64,000 nt of DNA, taken from the NCBI GenBank assembly GCA_010015745.1, contig ML978229.1:1-64000 (forward strand). The letters are read 5' to 3'. This DNA is from Setomelanomma holmii (lineage: Eukaryota > Ascomycota > Dothideomycetes > Pleosporales > Phaeosphaeriaceae). The notes under the pieces were generated by a model. The model made no database searches, had not been told where the DNA came from, and saw nothing but the letters and a program-made list of their open reading frames with translations. Both the position numbers and the translations under genes were made by a program. Positions 11,701-22,708 of the stretch are shown here, piece by piece (positions within the stretch are counted from its first letter, which is position 1; every line of letters starts with the position of its first letter).

Positions 11701-13269
11701 ATGGGACTGTCCGCACGCGAAGAAGACATCTCGCAGCCAGCCATGGCAGAAAAAGAGATATCAGCATCAAAGCTTGAGCATGGGCCGTCCGACACCATTG
11801 CCACAGGCGACATCGACCCAGTCATCGAGAAGCGCGTTCGTCGCAAGCTGGACACGCATCTCGTGCCGCTTCTAGTAGGACTCTACCTCCTCGCTTTCCT
11901 GGACCGCTCGAATATCGGAAATGCTCGCATTGCGGGAATGGAAGAGGACCTTCATCTCGACAGCGACGACTACGACTGGCTTTTGACGATATTTTACATT
12001 TCCTACATTCTTTTCGCGCCGCTTGCGTTTGGATGGAAGGTCGTGCCGCCGCATCAATGGGCCGCCTTTTGCGTTTTTGGCTGGGGACTGGTATCGACCG
12101 TGCAAGCTGCCACACACGATTGGGCGGGCATGATGGCGTTGCGGTTCTTCATGGGTATGCTGGAAGTGGCCTATGGACCAGGCGTGCCATACCTCTTGTC
12201 CTTCTTCTACCTGCGGCATGAGATCGGGCTGCGTGCTGGGCTGTTCTTGAGTGCTGCACCGCTGGCTAATACCTTTGCGGGTGCGTTAGCGTACGGCATT
12301 ACTTCTGGCAGTCCGGCGTTTGCGAAGTGGAGGGTGCTGTTTTTGGTTGAAGGCCTGCCAACAGTGTGTATGGCTGCAGTTGCTTGGTTCTTCATGCCAG
12401 ACAGTCCAGAGAAGGCCAAGTTCCTGACCGAAGAGGAGAGAGAAGTCGCAAGAAGAAGAGGTGTAGTGCAAGCTGGAGCTGCTACTCGTGTTGGAGGGAT
12501 CGAGTGGAAAGAGCTTGGAGACGGTCTGAAAGATGTCAAGGGCTGGATTCTAGGGGTGAGTCTGATCGCGCTGCTTCTGTTGAATTCTGTTACTAACACT
12601 CGGTAGTTGATGTACTTCTCTGGAAACGTTGCGTTCTCCTCCCTCCCGGTCTTCCTACCCACAATCCTCAAGGAAATGGGCTTCAGCTCAATCAATGCCC
12701 AAGGTCTCACAGCACCACCCTTCTTCCTATCATTCCTGATCTGCATCGGATCAACATTCATCGCGGACCGAACCCAGCAACGCGGCATCACCATCGCCAT
12801 TCTCACCGCAATCGGAGGAACAGGCTATGTCATCCTTGCCGCCGCAAAATCCGTGGGCGCAAAGTACTTCGCAGTCTTTCTTGCTGCTGCCGGCATCTTC
12901 CCAGCCATCGCAAACGTCCTCCCATGGGTTACCAACAACCAAGGTTCGGATACGCGACGTGGCGCCGGCATTGTCATCTTGAACCTCGTTGGGCAATGCG
13001 GTCCGCTGCTTGGAACAAGAATGTATCCTTCTTCCGAAGGACCACAGTACGTCAAGGGCATGTCGGTATGTGCGGCCTTCATGTTTCTCTTTTGCTTCTT
13101 GTCACTACTACTCCGAACACTTTTGGTTTGGGAAAACAAGCGCCTGGACAAGAAGTACGGCACGGTAGCACAACAAAAGGTCGCAATGCAGGAAGCAGCT
13201 GCAAAGGGAGAAGTGAAGGGCGAAGTCGCTGTTGAGAACTACGGGCCGATGTACCGATATGTCTTGTAG
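11701..13269 (+). CDS. MFS transporter, anion:cation symporter (Dal5/Tna1-like)
   Basis: Plasma-membrane major facilitator of the fungal allantoate/nicotinate permease group (ACS family), which imports small organic anions or vitamins with protons. Exons 11701-12555 and 12607-13269, split by a 51-nt phase-0 intron, give 505 residues. A polar N-terminus precedes helix 1, which carries the group signature FLDRSNIGNARI. The two six-helix halves are joined by a long hydrophilic loop at about residues 245-285, next to the intron site. The C-terminal tail is charged. The ATG at 11701 is preferred because an upstream in-frame ATG would add a non-conserved leader. The substrate cannot be read from sequence. 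Confidence 0.9.
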
Positions 13270-13703
13270 GATGTGGGTCAAGAGCAGCCGTTACATCGTC
13301 AGTCAACGATGGTGCATTGACAAGGCGCTATTGCCATCTCAAATACAGCTCATATTTCAGTTCCATCTCATCAAAGACCACCATGTACCACGTAAAGATC
13401 AGAATAGCCCACGTCTTGTCATACCACACTGCGCCAGCATCATCAACCCATGCCCCACCGCCAACCACATGACAAGGCACGGTTCTATCGAGCCTGATGA
13501 ACGCATGTTACATTTTCATAATATGGTGATATCAAGCAGAACTTGTATTGCGGTGCACGAAATGATAGCACCAGGTTTATTTCAAGCTCTACCTATGTAA
13601 AGTCACCCGCTAAAGTCCATCTCACAGAGTTGCCTGGACTTCGGTCGTACAATCCAAAACGCCAGTCTTTTCTCTTATATCATACAACCGATCACCAGCC
13701 AAT
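13270..13703. other. convergent intergenic region
   Basis: Separates the stop codons of the MFS transporter and the basic low-complexity protein on the opposite strand. Both 3' ends must terminate here. Nothing else is seen. Confidence 0.5.
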
Positions 13704-14567
13704 TTAGATTGCGATATGCGTCATCGTCTGCCCCTGCCCAACCTGCGGCCCCAGCCTCGGCAGCGGCTTCAACCTCTGCTTCTGCACCGGAACCCTACTT
13801 CCCGACCTAGGAATCTGATTCGTACCTGGGTACGCCTTCTTCCCTGCATCCGCTGCTTTCTTCTGCTCCACTGGCGGCGTGAATGCCTCCGGTTGCCCTG
13901 GCCGCACGACAGTCTTCTTCTCAGACGGGAATGCACTACTGTTGTACGGCTTTGGGAGGGAGTTTGATCGTGGGTAGGCGGCGGGTTTGGGACCGGCTGG
14001 TTTGAAGGATGAAGCTGCACCGTTCAGGGCTTTTGATCCACCGCCTACAACACCGCCTGTTACGCCTCCTAGGGCTTTTTGACCTCCACTTGTTACGCTG
14101 CCTGCTGTACTCTTTGAGCTTCTGATACCACCTGTTACTGCCTTTTCCGCGCCGTTGACTTGGTTCCCACCTGGGTACTTGTTCGCTCCAACTGGTCTCG
14201 GTCCCACAGACTTGCTCGTACCAGTGGTTGGTTTGTTCGACGCAGGTAACGAGTTGGAGCGCTTCATAACAGGCTTTCGAGCTGTGGAGGGAAGTGCCTT
14301 GGCCGATGGTTTGTATGTTTGACCAGATATAGCGCCGCCATATCCTGTTGCTTTCTTCTCGATGCCTGTCCAGTCGGTCAGTACAAGCTTCTGCGGAATC
14401 ATGAATTGTGATAAACACATACTAGTTCCAACGCCTCGCCCTCCATTCTCGATCAAATCACCCGCCTTGATCAAGGCATTACCCGCGAACTCGCCTGCCG
14501 ACCTCGTTCCAGCCTCTACGAAACCCTCCACCGAGTTCCACAGAATGTTTTGTATGAATCCAGCCAT
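13704..14567 (-). CDS. basic low-complexity protein of unknown function
   Basis: Not recognised. Exons 14423-14567 and 13704-14365, joined by a 57-nt phase-1 intron (GTATGT...ACAG), give 268 residues. The first about 45 residues are ordered-looking, with an amphipathic start (MAGFIQNILWNSVEGFVEAG) and the Gly-rich GGRGVG. The rest is disordered, rich in Lys, Pro, Ser, Gly and Ala, with a Gly/Ala-rich centre that suggests a flexible linker. Two serine motifs of the form RSNSLP may be kinase or 14-3-3 sites. The gene is intact. A membrane-associated or scaffold role is only a guess from the N-terminal helix. Confidence 0.65.
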   Translation of the reverse strand: MAGFIQNILWNSVEGFVEAGTRSAGEFAGNALIKAGDLIENGGRGVGTSMCLSQFMIPQKLVLTDWTGIEKKATGYGGAISGQTYKPSAKALPSTARKPVMKRSNSLPASNKPTTGTSKSVGPRPVGANKYPGGNQVNGAEKAVTGGIRSSKSTAGSVTSGGQKALGGVTGGVVGGGSKALNGAASSFKPAGPKPAAYPRSNSLPKPYNSSAFPSEKKTVVRPGQPEAFTPPVEQKKAADAGKKAYPGTNQIPRSGSRVPVQKQRLKPLPRLGPQVGQGQTMTHIAI

Positions 14568-14993
14568 TTTCGTATATGCGTTCGAAGTTCGATCAGTCGA
14601 GTCTTCGATGGACAGTTCTGAAAGGTTCCGGAAGCATGGACTTCAGATGATGCTCCATGATGCAGTTTGCGCCACACAAGCTCAACCCTGTTTCGAGAAC
14701 GAGACCCCCGTTACCGCCCCCGCGATGACGTATTTTGTGGCACACGTACTGACAGGGGGATGCTGGACTTGCAGGGAGTGGCATGTCAAGTAGGGGCGAT
14801 CGTTTTGAAGTGGTTGTGGGTTGTGCCTGGCGACACTGGCCAAAGAAGCGTCATGGAATTCGTGATGTTCTACTTTGCAGCGACTAAAGTTGACGATGAT
14901 ATACATGACAATAAGTTTAATATAGCTACTGGGAAATAATTGTAGTCCACCCAGAAAGTCGAAAGCCTAAAATTGAGACTCTACCATCAGGAC
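14568..14993. other. intergenic, promoter of the low-complexity protein
   Basis: Tandem minus-strand spacer containing the promoter of the 13.7-kb gene and the terminator of the acyltransferase. The A/T-rich stretch near 14870-14940 fits a 3' UTR. No gene seen. Confidence 0.45.
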
Positions 14994-17204
14994 TCATAGC
15001 TTCCTAGGCGCTGAAGGCGCTGAAGGCGCAAAGGGCTTCTTCAGGGCCCCATTCGCTGCCGGGATCTTCTTTGGCGCTGTTGCTGGTGTATTCAACTTCG
15101 GTGCACCAGTCTTCGGCACCGTACTGTTTGGCTTTGCAGGTATTTTCGCTGGTGCTGGCGTTGACTTCTTTACTGCAGCTGGGGGACCACTCTTCGCTGG
15201 TTGTTGCCCGGTAGGCTTTTGTGCTACCTGAATGGCGCCACTCGGGGTAACTTTGATAGGTATCCCAGATGCTGTCATGAACATTGTTCCCTTCTTCTGC
15301 TGTGCTTCTTCGATCTCATGCTTGTCGACCTTGATTTTCATGCCGTTCTTGAGCACGATTGTACCGGTCTTCTTGGCTTCTTCGACCTCCGTTTTCGGGA
15401 CTTTGATGGTAACTCCTGAGGCCAGCTTTATCTCCTTCATTGGTCCTATTGGTGGTGCTGGCTTCGGCTTTGACGCCACTGTGGTACCAGCAGGCTTCTG
15501 CAAGGTAGATATGCCTTGCTTTGCCTTCGCGGTGGTCGTTGGTCTTCTCGCAGAAGTTGGGCCATTGACAGCAGTCTGCGCTTTGCGAGGTGCAGATGCC
15601 GTTGGCGCGACCATCGTTCTCGTTGGCGCTTGTGGCAATGCTGTGCTTGCTCGTCTCATACCACCAGGTAATACGGCGCCGTGCTTGATCGCTGTTTCCT
15701 TGACAAGCTTCGCCAAATTCTCTTGTGTCAACTTCTGTACTTCCGTCATGTGTTGTGGCTCCGCCGCTTGCTGTGCGCCTAGTTTTGCAGCGCCTTCTAT
15801 CATTTTCTCTAATTCTTCTGGACTTGGATGACCTTTCATCTCCCCGTTCTGTCCCAACAGCATCTTGAGGTGCTGCTCGAAGAACTCCTTGCCACCTGGT
15901 ATTGGTAGATCCTCTGGTGATGCGCCGTAGGCGACGGTCAAAGCCATCATAACGCTCGTTATAGGTGCGAAGATCTTGACGAACTCATTCCAGTTGCCAG
16001 ACTTTACTTCTGTCTCAATCTGCACAGCCGGTCGAGGCACGCTTCGTATGCTTTTGCCGCCATTCTGAGAGCTACTGCTGTCCAGGTCAAGGTGGTCCTT
16101 CCAAAAGTCCTCTGCTGGAAAGCGATTGTTGCGATTGAAGTATTCGAGCATGTAGTCCTTCTCTCGCCAGCGGTTGCGCAGCCATACCTCGAAGGCCTTT
16201 GTGTTTTGAATAGGTATCGAATCGATGCGGAAACGTCGCCAGTGCATGTTGACTGACTTCGGCGGGCGGCCCTCGAAAAATGTGGTCCGCAGAGTGAATA
16301 TATCCTGGCCGAATTGTCCCGGCGGCACGCCTTCATATGCAATGGTGCAATCATATAGCCACTCAGTCGTCTCATGTAGCTCGTTCAAACAGAACCGCAG
16401 CCCTGTGCTGCGTGGTAACAGTTGATGCTTCATATCCTCTAAGCCGTTCTTTTCTGCCCACTTCTTGCTCTTCTCTCTCGTGGACGCTGACAGGTTCGTT
16501 CCCTCTGGAAAGATGATCAACCACATCGGATCATTCGGCTTGTTCAGTCTGCCAAGGTGCTTCTTGAAGGTGCGTTGATCTTGCTCCCAATTCCTTGCCA
16601 GGAAGATGAAGTTGTAGAATTGTGCGCTCCAGCCAATGATCGGAATATTCCTGAGCGACTCTTTCAAAATGATGTAGATAAAGCCGTGCATGCCATTGGT
16701 GTAGGCAATCCACCACAGGTACAACCAGTCCGTATACAGCTGATGATTAGCCATCAAGACCATCCGGTCGGCGAAGTTGCACTGCAAGCTACCGTCTTTC
16801 TTCTTGATCATCTGGCCTACCATACTGGAGTCGCCGCTGACTCTGACTACGGTTGGCGCCCACCATTGCGTAAGACATGTGACGAGAATCGCAAAGCTTT
16901 CTTTCGTATAAGCCATGTACCCATCATAAAATTGAGGATCAATGAGCTTCAATGGCGCTCCTAGGAATTGAGAGGCACTTATTCTGTGGCATTGTCAGCC
17001 GAGTCTACACCATCCAAGGACAAATTGCTCCTACGCCAAAACTCCAGACAAGAACGTCGACGCCAGCGTGAACGCTCTTTCGGCCTGTGTCAACTCGCCA
17101 TACCGCGGAGGTCCAGCAGGATGCGCTGTGATGTTGTCCTTGGATACTCGCAGTCCTGCACCAAGATCATCTCTGCCCTTCTTCTTGAGTGCCTGTCGCG
17201 ACAT
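14994..17204 (-). CDS. LPLAT family acyltransferase with long C-terminal repeat tail
   Basis: Membrane lysophospholipid acyltransferase of the LCLAT1/CST26-like PlsC group, which moves fatty acyl groups from acyl-CoA to lysophospholipids, probably in the ER. Exons 17035-17204 and 14994-16983, split by a 51-nt intron (GTAGGA donor, phase 2), give 719 residues. A hydrophobic helix near residues 45-65 precedes the catalytic motif NHQLYTDW (about 136-143) and the substrate motif FPEGTN (about 215-220). Family members usually end about 400 residues in. Here the protein continues for some 300 residues as a Pro/Ala/Lys-rich tail with three imperfect repeats of about 24 residues (574-646), built round GVTIKV, GMKIKV and GIPIKV. 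The enzyme core looks active; the tail's role is unknown. Confidence 0.88.
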
Positions 17205-17694
17205 GGTCGAATCCGTGCAGGCGTTGAAGTGCGATGTTCAAGATCGCATAGCGTCTGAGGAGTCAATTACACGTCACTTGTCGTAACGGTCGAGAACAGG
17301 ATGCAAGCTCCACAGAACGTTTGGGGGATCCCTGTTGTCGTGCCGCTGACATGACGTAGCCTGTGGCGCTTGCTTCCCACTTCTGTGCCACCTCAAGTCA
17401 AGATATCGACGTTCCCCGTTAGCAGCACCTAGGTCATTATTGTCCGTCGTCCAGAGTCGAGAAGTCCTATCCGAAAGCATTTTCTTGTCGTTCCTGCAGC
17501 TTCGTTCTTCCATTACAACAATTACCAACGGTTAGTGTTCACTTCCTTGCAGCTTCACACCCCTGTCGCCTCCAAGAACCTCGACGTATGCCAAGCCGTG
17601 CACGCGAGCAGCCTTCTTATTTACATTTGAAGTTCAAGTCTGATAACCTCGAGTAGTCTCAAGCACCAAACAAAAGTCGCCACAAATTTCCAAA
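17205..17694. promoter_or_regulatory. divergent promoter, acyltransferase / 17.7-kb gene
   Basis: Head-to-head spacer of 490 bp with no supported coding sequence. Short minus-strand frames here show no family likeness. Confidence 0.5.
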
Positions 17695-18367
17695 ATGCCG
17701 GCAGCTTCAGTAGCCTCAGCGCCCGTGAACCGCACAACCAACCGCACAGCAGCGTCGCGGACGAAGAAGCCAACGTCGGCAGCGACGAAGAAGGCTTCGA
17801 CTGCTACCAACGGCGCCACAAATGGCGCTGCACCGGCCATGTCACCATACACCATCATGGCGTCGAGGATTGCGAACCGCGTAGCCGAGATGGCAGAGAA
17901 CATGACCTTTGTCGAGCGCGAAAGGTACGTATATTGATCGTCATGGGCTAAGTTGTGTTAGCGGCCGTTGAACGCAACGGTGCGCTACCAACGGTCAACC
18001 ACAACTTTGTCCTTAATGATAGGCTGCCGAACGTGAACACTAATCCGATCCCAGACCTGGCCAACAACAACCACAGTCACCTCCTCCATCCAACAAACCC
18101 GCTGCGAAGAAGCCTCCTCGCAAGCTCGAAATGCGCCTTCCGAACAATGGCCAGTCGCCGACCAACATCACCTTTAGCGCACCCTTCCTCGACAACACTC
18201 TCTCTAAGTTGTTGACGCTCCAGAACCGCATGCTGAAGGTCAGCAATGACATCGCTGCTAGCGATGATGTGGATGAGCAAACAAAGCAGGAGCAGTTTGC
18301 TCAGAGTGCGGAGCTGTCGCGAATTATTGCATTGATTTGCTCAGAGAAGGCCAGGCAGGGTGCTTAG
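17695..18367 (+). CDS. small conserved-looking protein, unknown
   Basis: Not recognised. Exons 17695-17924 and 18055-18367, with a 130-nt phase-2 intron (GTACGT...CCCAG), give 180 residues. The first 50 residues are low complexity, rich in Ala, Thr, Asn and Lys. A helix around MASRIANRVAEMAENM follows, then a Gln/Pro-rich and basic linker. The C-terminal about 75 residues look like a folded helical domain (FLDNTLSKLLTLQNRMLKV). In-frame stops inside the intron exclude read-through. The intron is longer than typical for the window, so a missed small internal exon is possible. Nuclear location is a guess from the basic linker. Confidence 0.7.
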
Positions 18368-18736
18368 TGGTTGACCTTGATTGAAATGCTCGAAGCCGAT
18401 TTTGTATCTTTCAATTTGTTTGGGCCCCATGTAACGAAAACTTTCCTATGTTGAAGCGTCTCTGTATGAATATGACTGAGAGAGTATGAAGAAATGTTTC
18501 ATTCATGCCACATCATCTGACCGTCGCCTGAGGCGCTGGGCTACCTCGAAGTGTACCAAGCACTCTCCTTGATATCAGTAGGGCGCCATTCGAACCGCTC
18601 GAGCAGTCGTCCATCGTTGATCTTTTGGCCACTATGATTGCGTTAACAAAGAACCCCAAGTAGTATCGCCTACTAACCAATAACAACAGAAATCATGTGC
18701 ATCAAAATAAGGCTGCAGAATCCACATAACAGTACG
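18368..18736. other. convergent intergenic region
   Basis: Lies between the stop codons of two converging genes; AT-rich 3' UTR-like sequence, no gene. Confidence 0.5.
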
Positions 18737-19881
18737 TTACCTCTTGGCCTTCGCTGCTTGCTCCTGTGCCAGCCGCATCTTTGCTCGAACACTCTTTGAT
18801 CCACCTAGCTTCGGCCCTTTGGGTGCTTCTGGCGCGCCTTTCACACCCGAGGTTGCCGTAGGTTTACGCTGCTGCTGCCGTGCTTCCTCAACAGACTCGT
18901 AATACTCAGCCTCAAATTGGGCAAGTATGGCTTCGTCGTTATTTGCATTTCCGAAACGCGGGTTCGTGGGTGCTTGGGCGTCAAAGAAATCCACTGCTTC
19001 CATTAGCCAGTGTCCACATAGGATAAAGGTACGTTCCTACATTTCGCTTCGCTGAGTACAGCGTCGACCATCTGATCTCGTCGGATATCGTCGCTGTTTC
19101 TCCGTTTTGGCGGACGTCGTGGTTTACCGTCTCTGCCTAGTCGTAACTTGCCCGTGGCAATCTGCTCGAACTCGCCATTTTCAAGACGTCTCCACTTCTC
19201 ATCCGTACGCTTCTGTATAGGACCAATATCCACTTCCTCAATTCTTCCATTCCCAACTGCCATGCGTATGCTTTGTTCGATCTCTGCAGCACTTTGTGCT
19301 TCTGCTGGCGTTTCCTGTTTCGAAAATGTCACAGTAAACGTGCGTTTGAGGTCAGGCGCGATCTCTGCTACCGTAGCTTGAAGATGTGGTAAAATGGGCC
19401 AGCCATACTGGCGATAGTTTTGTTCAGCCAAGCGAGCTTCTACATATTTTGTCCTGATAGATTAGCCTATGTCCTTCGTAATTGTCGCAAACTGTGCAGC
19501 TCCCACTCACATCTGCTTGTCGTCGCGATCCACTACCTGTCCAGTTTGCGCAACGAAGCGACTAGTATAGTGGCCTTCTCGCGGCGCGTCAACTGCCACG
19601 AGCTCACTTCGAGGCTCCTCTGTTCTGCGCGCAACATCCTTCTGCCGGTCGCGCGGTCGTCTGCGGTTGCGCAATATTTCTTTCAGATTCGGCACTGAAT
19701 CTTCTCCATCTTGAATCTCGCTGACTGGCGAGTTCGTGTCAAGTGGATCACCTGAGTCCGGGGCTTGAGCGGTAGGTGCGATTGGCGCGTCTGTGTCGGC
19801 AGAAACGCGCTTTGAATGCGTGATCTTCCGTCGCTTGAATCGAACAGCAGGTACTGGATCCTCTGCTTGTGACGTTGACAT
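18737..19881 (-). CDS. TLS1 / C9orf78 (HCA59) family splicing-associated protein
   Basis: Nuclear protein of the C9orf78/Tls1 family; S. pombe Tls1 acts in splicing and telomere/heterochromatin maintenance. Three exons, 19511-19881, 19041-19453 and 18737-18996, with introns of 57 and 44 nt, give 347 residues. The N-terminus VRFKRRKI and the basic LRNRRRPR segment are typical. The family block FVAQTGQVVDRDDKQM crosses into TKYVEARL over intron 1. The second intron (GTAGGA donor) is needed to restore the frame into VDFFDAQAP, which matches the family's conserved LDxYD-like block. The Lys/Arg-rich C-terminus may carry a nuclear signal. Start at 19881 is chosen over a longer non-ATG extension because family members start close to the RFKRR motif. 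Confidence 0.8.
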
Positions 19882-20327
19882 GGTTAAAGGGATCGTGTCG
19901 TGGAGTTGTTCACGATGCTCAATCGATAGCAACTACACCCAGGCTTGCGCACGGACTGTTGCTGTGTGCGTCACTCGTTGCTCGAGGTAACTTTCAAACT
20001 CAATCTTCAGAGGTCGTCTGAACACAACGATCATGATATATGAAATCTTTTTGATTTGGCATAGTGATAAGCTCGTAGCCCTGGAGTTTAGAATATCACC
20101 GAGGGTATATTGCAGAAAGCTAGCGTGGGACATGCATGCATGGTATCTGCAAGTTCCCATCCATGAGCTTCCCGTGATAAAGTCAATCCTACATTGAGCT
20201 CAAAAGTTGTTCCAAGTACAGACCACGCCTATGAAGTTATCCGAATCCCGTTCAAGGACATCTTCACCAATTCCACGAACTACCGATCACTCTCGATTGC
20301 TCGCGACCAGACCGCATACGCATCCAA
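19882..20327. other. intergenic region
   Basis: Promoter of the TLS1-like gene and 3' end of the cysteine-rich secreted protein gene, both on the minus strand. No further gene seen. Confidence 0.45.
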
Positions 20328-20807
20328 TCAAGGTGGCACGGGAGTCTCAGTTGTCCAGGGCGGATTCTCCTGAGGTGGCCTGAAACCACAAGGCTCATGC
20401 GCTCCTCCAACACACTCGTAACATAGCTCGCATCCTTCTTTTGGACAGACGTTGTCGCGACACACGCACTCTAGAGTGCCAGCTCGCTTGAGTCTGTCAG
20501 CGAGGGGATGAGGAAGATAGAACTGAACGACTAACAAGACAGCTACTGTACTCATCGTTGCACCATCTCATGCACGTGGGGAAGCCAGGGCCTGAGGTTG
20601 AGGTCGGTTGATCCTAAGTTGTCCCGTCAGACGAGCTGATAATCCACGAAGACGAAGATCGAATTGAGTATCACGAGGTAGTGGAGGAAGGGCACTACTT
20701 ACCGATGTAGCAGAGCTCACAGCATCGCTGCGGATGGTCGTGATGATGGCAGCCTTGACAGCGAGGAATTGGCCGACCAACACGGCGAGCTTCATGAAAG
20801 AATGCAT
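20328..20807 (-). CDS. small secreted cysteine-rich protein (effector-like)
   Basis: Not a named family. My preferred model has exons 20703-20807, 20547-20613 and 20328-20470, giving 104 residues. The start MHSFMKLAVLVGQFLAV is a signal peptide ending near Ala-Ala. After a Ser/Thr-rich spacer comes a compact cysteine-rich module (CMRWCN, then CVCRDNVC, then CELCYEC and a last EPC) with nine cysteines, and a Pro-rich end. Small size, secretion signal and dense cysteines are typical of fungal apoplastic effectors or antimicrobial-type proteins, but that role is inference. Intron 1 (89 nt, GTAAGT) is clear. The second intron's ends are uncertain: a GTACAG donor with a nearer acceptor also closes the frame, so the middle of the protein may differ. 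Confidence 0.6.
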
Positions 20808-21272
20808 GTCCGTGAACTGGTCAGATGGACAGCTGCGAAAGGATTGTGGAAATCTGGAAGTGAAAAGGAGGCAGACTTATACATGGATAATCTCCTTGAC
20901 GCAATATCACACATACTGTGATTGATGTGCCCGGCGTTTGACGTGTGACGATGCAGCGGTCTCGAAGACACACACTTACAGTCTTTCAACACTAAGATCG
21001 GACTGCTGAGCTGTCATCGATGCGCAATTCGAGTGTGAAGTCTCGGCGCATAGCCAAGACCAACGTAGTTGACCATGCAAATACTCACAATCTACGCAGT
21101 CTGGACCTCAAAAGTGGGGCGATGAACAGCGATTGTGGGATACGTAAAAGAATCGATTCTGCACGATCAAATGAAAATTGGAGTTCGAAACAACTGCAAT
21201 TGTCTATCACTTCATCAGCTAAAAATTGACCTCGCTTGACACGAGGCTTCCTTACACATATATACAGGCTCA
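20808..21272. other. intergenic region
   Basis: Promoter of the secreted cysteine-rich gene and 3' region of the complex I subunit gene. No coding sequence supported. Confidence 0.45.
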
Positions 21273-22262
21273 TTATAGAGTGCCATCCTTCCTCAAAGTC
21301 TCATTACCCCAGGGCTCACTTGTCAAGCACGTCAAGCCACCAGCTGGCTCGCAGCTCTTCCTTCCACTCAGTGGACCCGGTGACGGCACTTTCAGACCTT
21401 GTGTTCCAACGGATCGTCCCTGACTCTTGATGGCATCCTGGCCAGCGGATCCCATGTCGGCATTGGCCTCCTTGGTTGCCAGCCCATCAGCTCCTCCCAA
21501 ATTCGCACCGGTGGCTTCGGAAGCCTGCTTCAGAGCCTTGAGTAGCGAGACAGTGCTTTCGTATGTGAGATCCTCGTAGTAATCGTCGTTGATTTGGACC
21601 ATAGGAGCGTTCGCGCAGGCACCAAGACATTCGACCTCGGTCATGGTGAAAAGGCCGTCTTTGGTGGTCTGGCCGTGGTGAACACCGAGAGTGTCTTCGC
21701 AAGCCTTCATGACAGCATCGCTGTCACGGAGCATGCAGGGTGTCTATTATTCGTCAGCTTCTGTCAGTCTCTGCGCGGATAATTCTACATACCGTCGTGC
21801 AGACCTGGACGTGAAATTTACCAGTAGGATTGCGATTGTACATAGTGTAGAAAGTGGCGACCTCGTACACACGCATGGGCGGCATCTCTAGTAGCCGCGC
21901 TACCTCATTCATAACGCTGATACTTGTGAACCCATGTTGGCGTTGTCCGAGGTCGAGGAGCGGCATGACGGCAGCCTTCTTGTACTGGGATGGATATCGA
22001 GAGAGGATCTCTTTGATGAGCTCCTCATTCTGGGCGGTGAACTTGAAGGGAATTTTCGCATTGTTCTCGGGAGTGTCACGGTGCTGCAGGCGCTATTAGC
22101 ACTTGCAATGTTGTCGCAGAGGGTAGACGAGGTACATACGACATTCAATGAGTCGCTCCGGGCGGGTCGCGACACGCTGAAAGCCCGCCATTGGGTCCTC
22201 TGGAACTGGCGCGAGACCTGCAGAACACTGCTGAATACGAAAGGCACCAGTTTGGAGGCCAT
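21273..22262 (-). CDS. nuo-24: NADH:ubiquinone oxidoreductase 24-kDa subunit (NDUFV2/NuoE)
   Basis: Matrix-arm subunit of mitochondrial complex I that binds the [2Fe-2S] cluster N1a next to the flavin site. Exons 22140-22262, 21793-22083 and 21273-21743, both introns phase 0, give 294 residues. The first about 40 residues are basic and hydroxylated with AFSVSRPARS, a mitochondrial presequence. The thioredoxin-like domain carries the cluster cysteines: VCTTTPCML (split by intron 2) and, further on, VECLGACANAP. The C-terminal tail of some 70 residues is Gly/Ser-rich and ends GNETLRKDGTL. Its length is slightly above the usual fungal size because of this tail. The gene is divergent to the UIM-motif protein. 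Confidence 0.95.
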
Positions 22263-22708
22263 GGTGGGTTGTGCTGCGTCTGGAGGCGATGGCGGACATC
22301 GAAAATGTCGACGATGGAGCTGCACCAAATGCCAAGACTCGCGACTTCCGCGCATCTCCAAAATTCTGACCAATCAGCAATTTGAAGAATCACATTCCGC
22401 AAAACTGATCTCGCGGCTCTTCAGACGGTGCCGACACGCCTCACAATACAGCCAAGGTCCATCCTGACTAAAGACTCGAAGCATCGATAGCTTGGACCAC
22501 TCATGAACCGTTGTTTGAGATGCGAATAACTTCTTCACAAATTCTGGAAGTTTGACGCCCCATGCAAGAAACTCACCGCTACTTTAGGCGCGTAAACACG
22601 GAGGCGTGAATTTAATCTTTCCACAACAAATTCTGCGCTAGATGAGATTCAAAGTCGCCTTGCTGGTTGGGCTCTGTCATCGGGCTCACAAAACTCATTG
22701 TTAGAGCC
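22263..22708. promoter_or_regulatory. divergent promoter, complex I subunit / UIM-motif protein
   Basis: Head-to-head spacer. The right-hand border depends on which start codon of the plus-strand gene is used (22709 or 23102). No other gene seen. Confidence 0.45.

Noticed and set aside
15232..15831. 199-codon plus-strand hydrophobic frame
   Set aside because: Antisense to the Pro/Ala/Lys-rich tail of the acyltransferase; the hydrophobic look is the complement of Lys/Pro/Ala codons.
18580..18620. B-box-like GGTTCGAAT on the minus strand suggesting a tRNA
   Set aside because: The flanking bases do not form a T-stem or an acceptor stem, and no A box is at the right distance.
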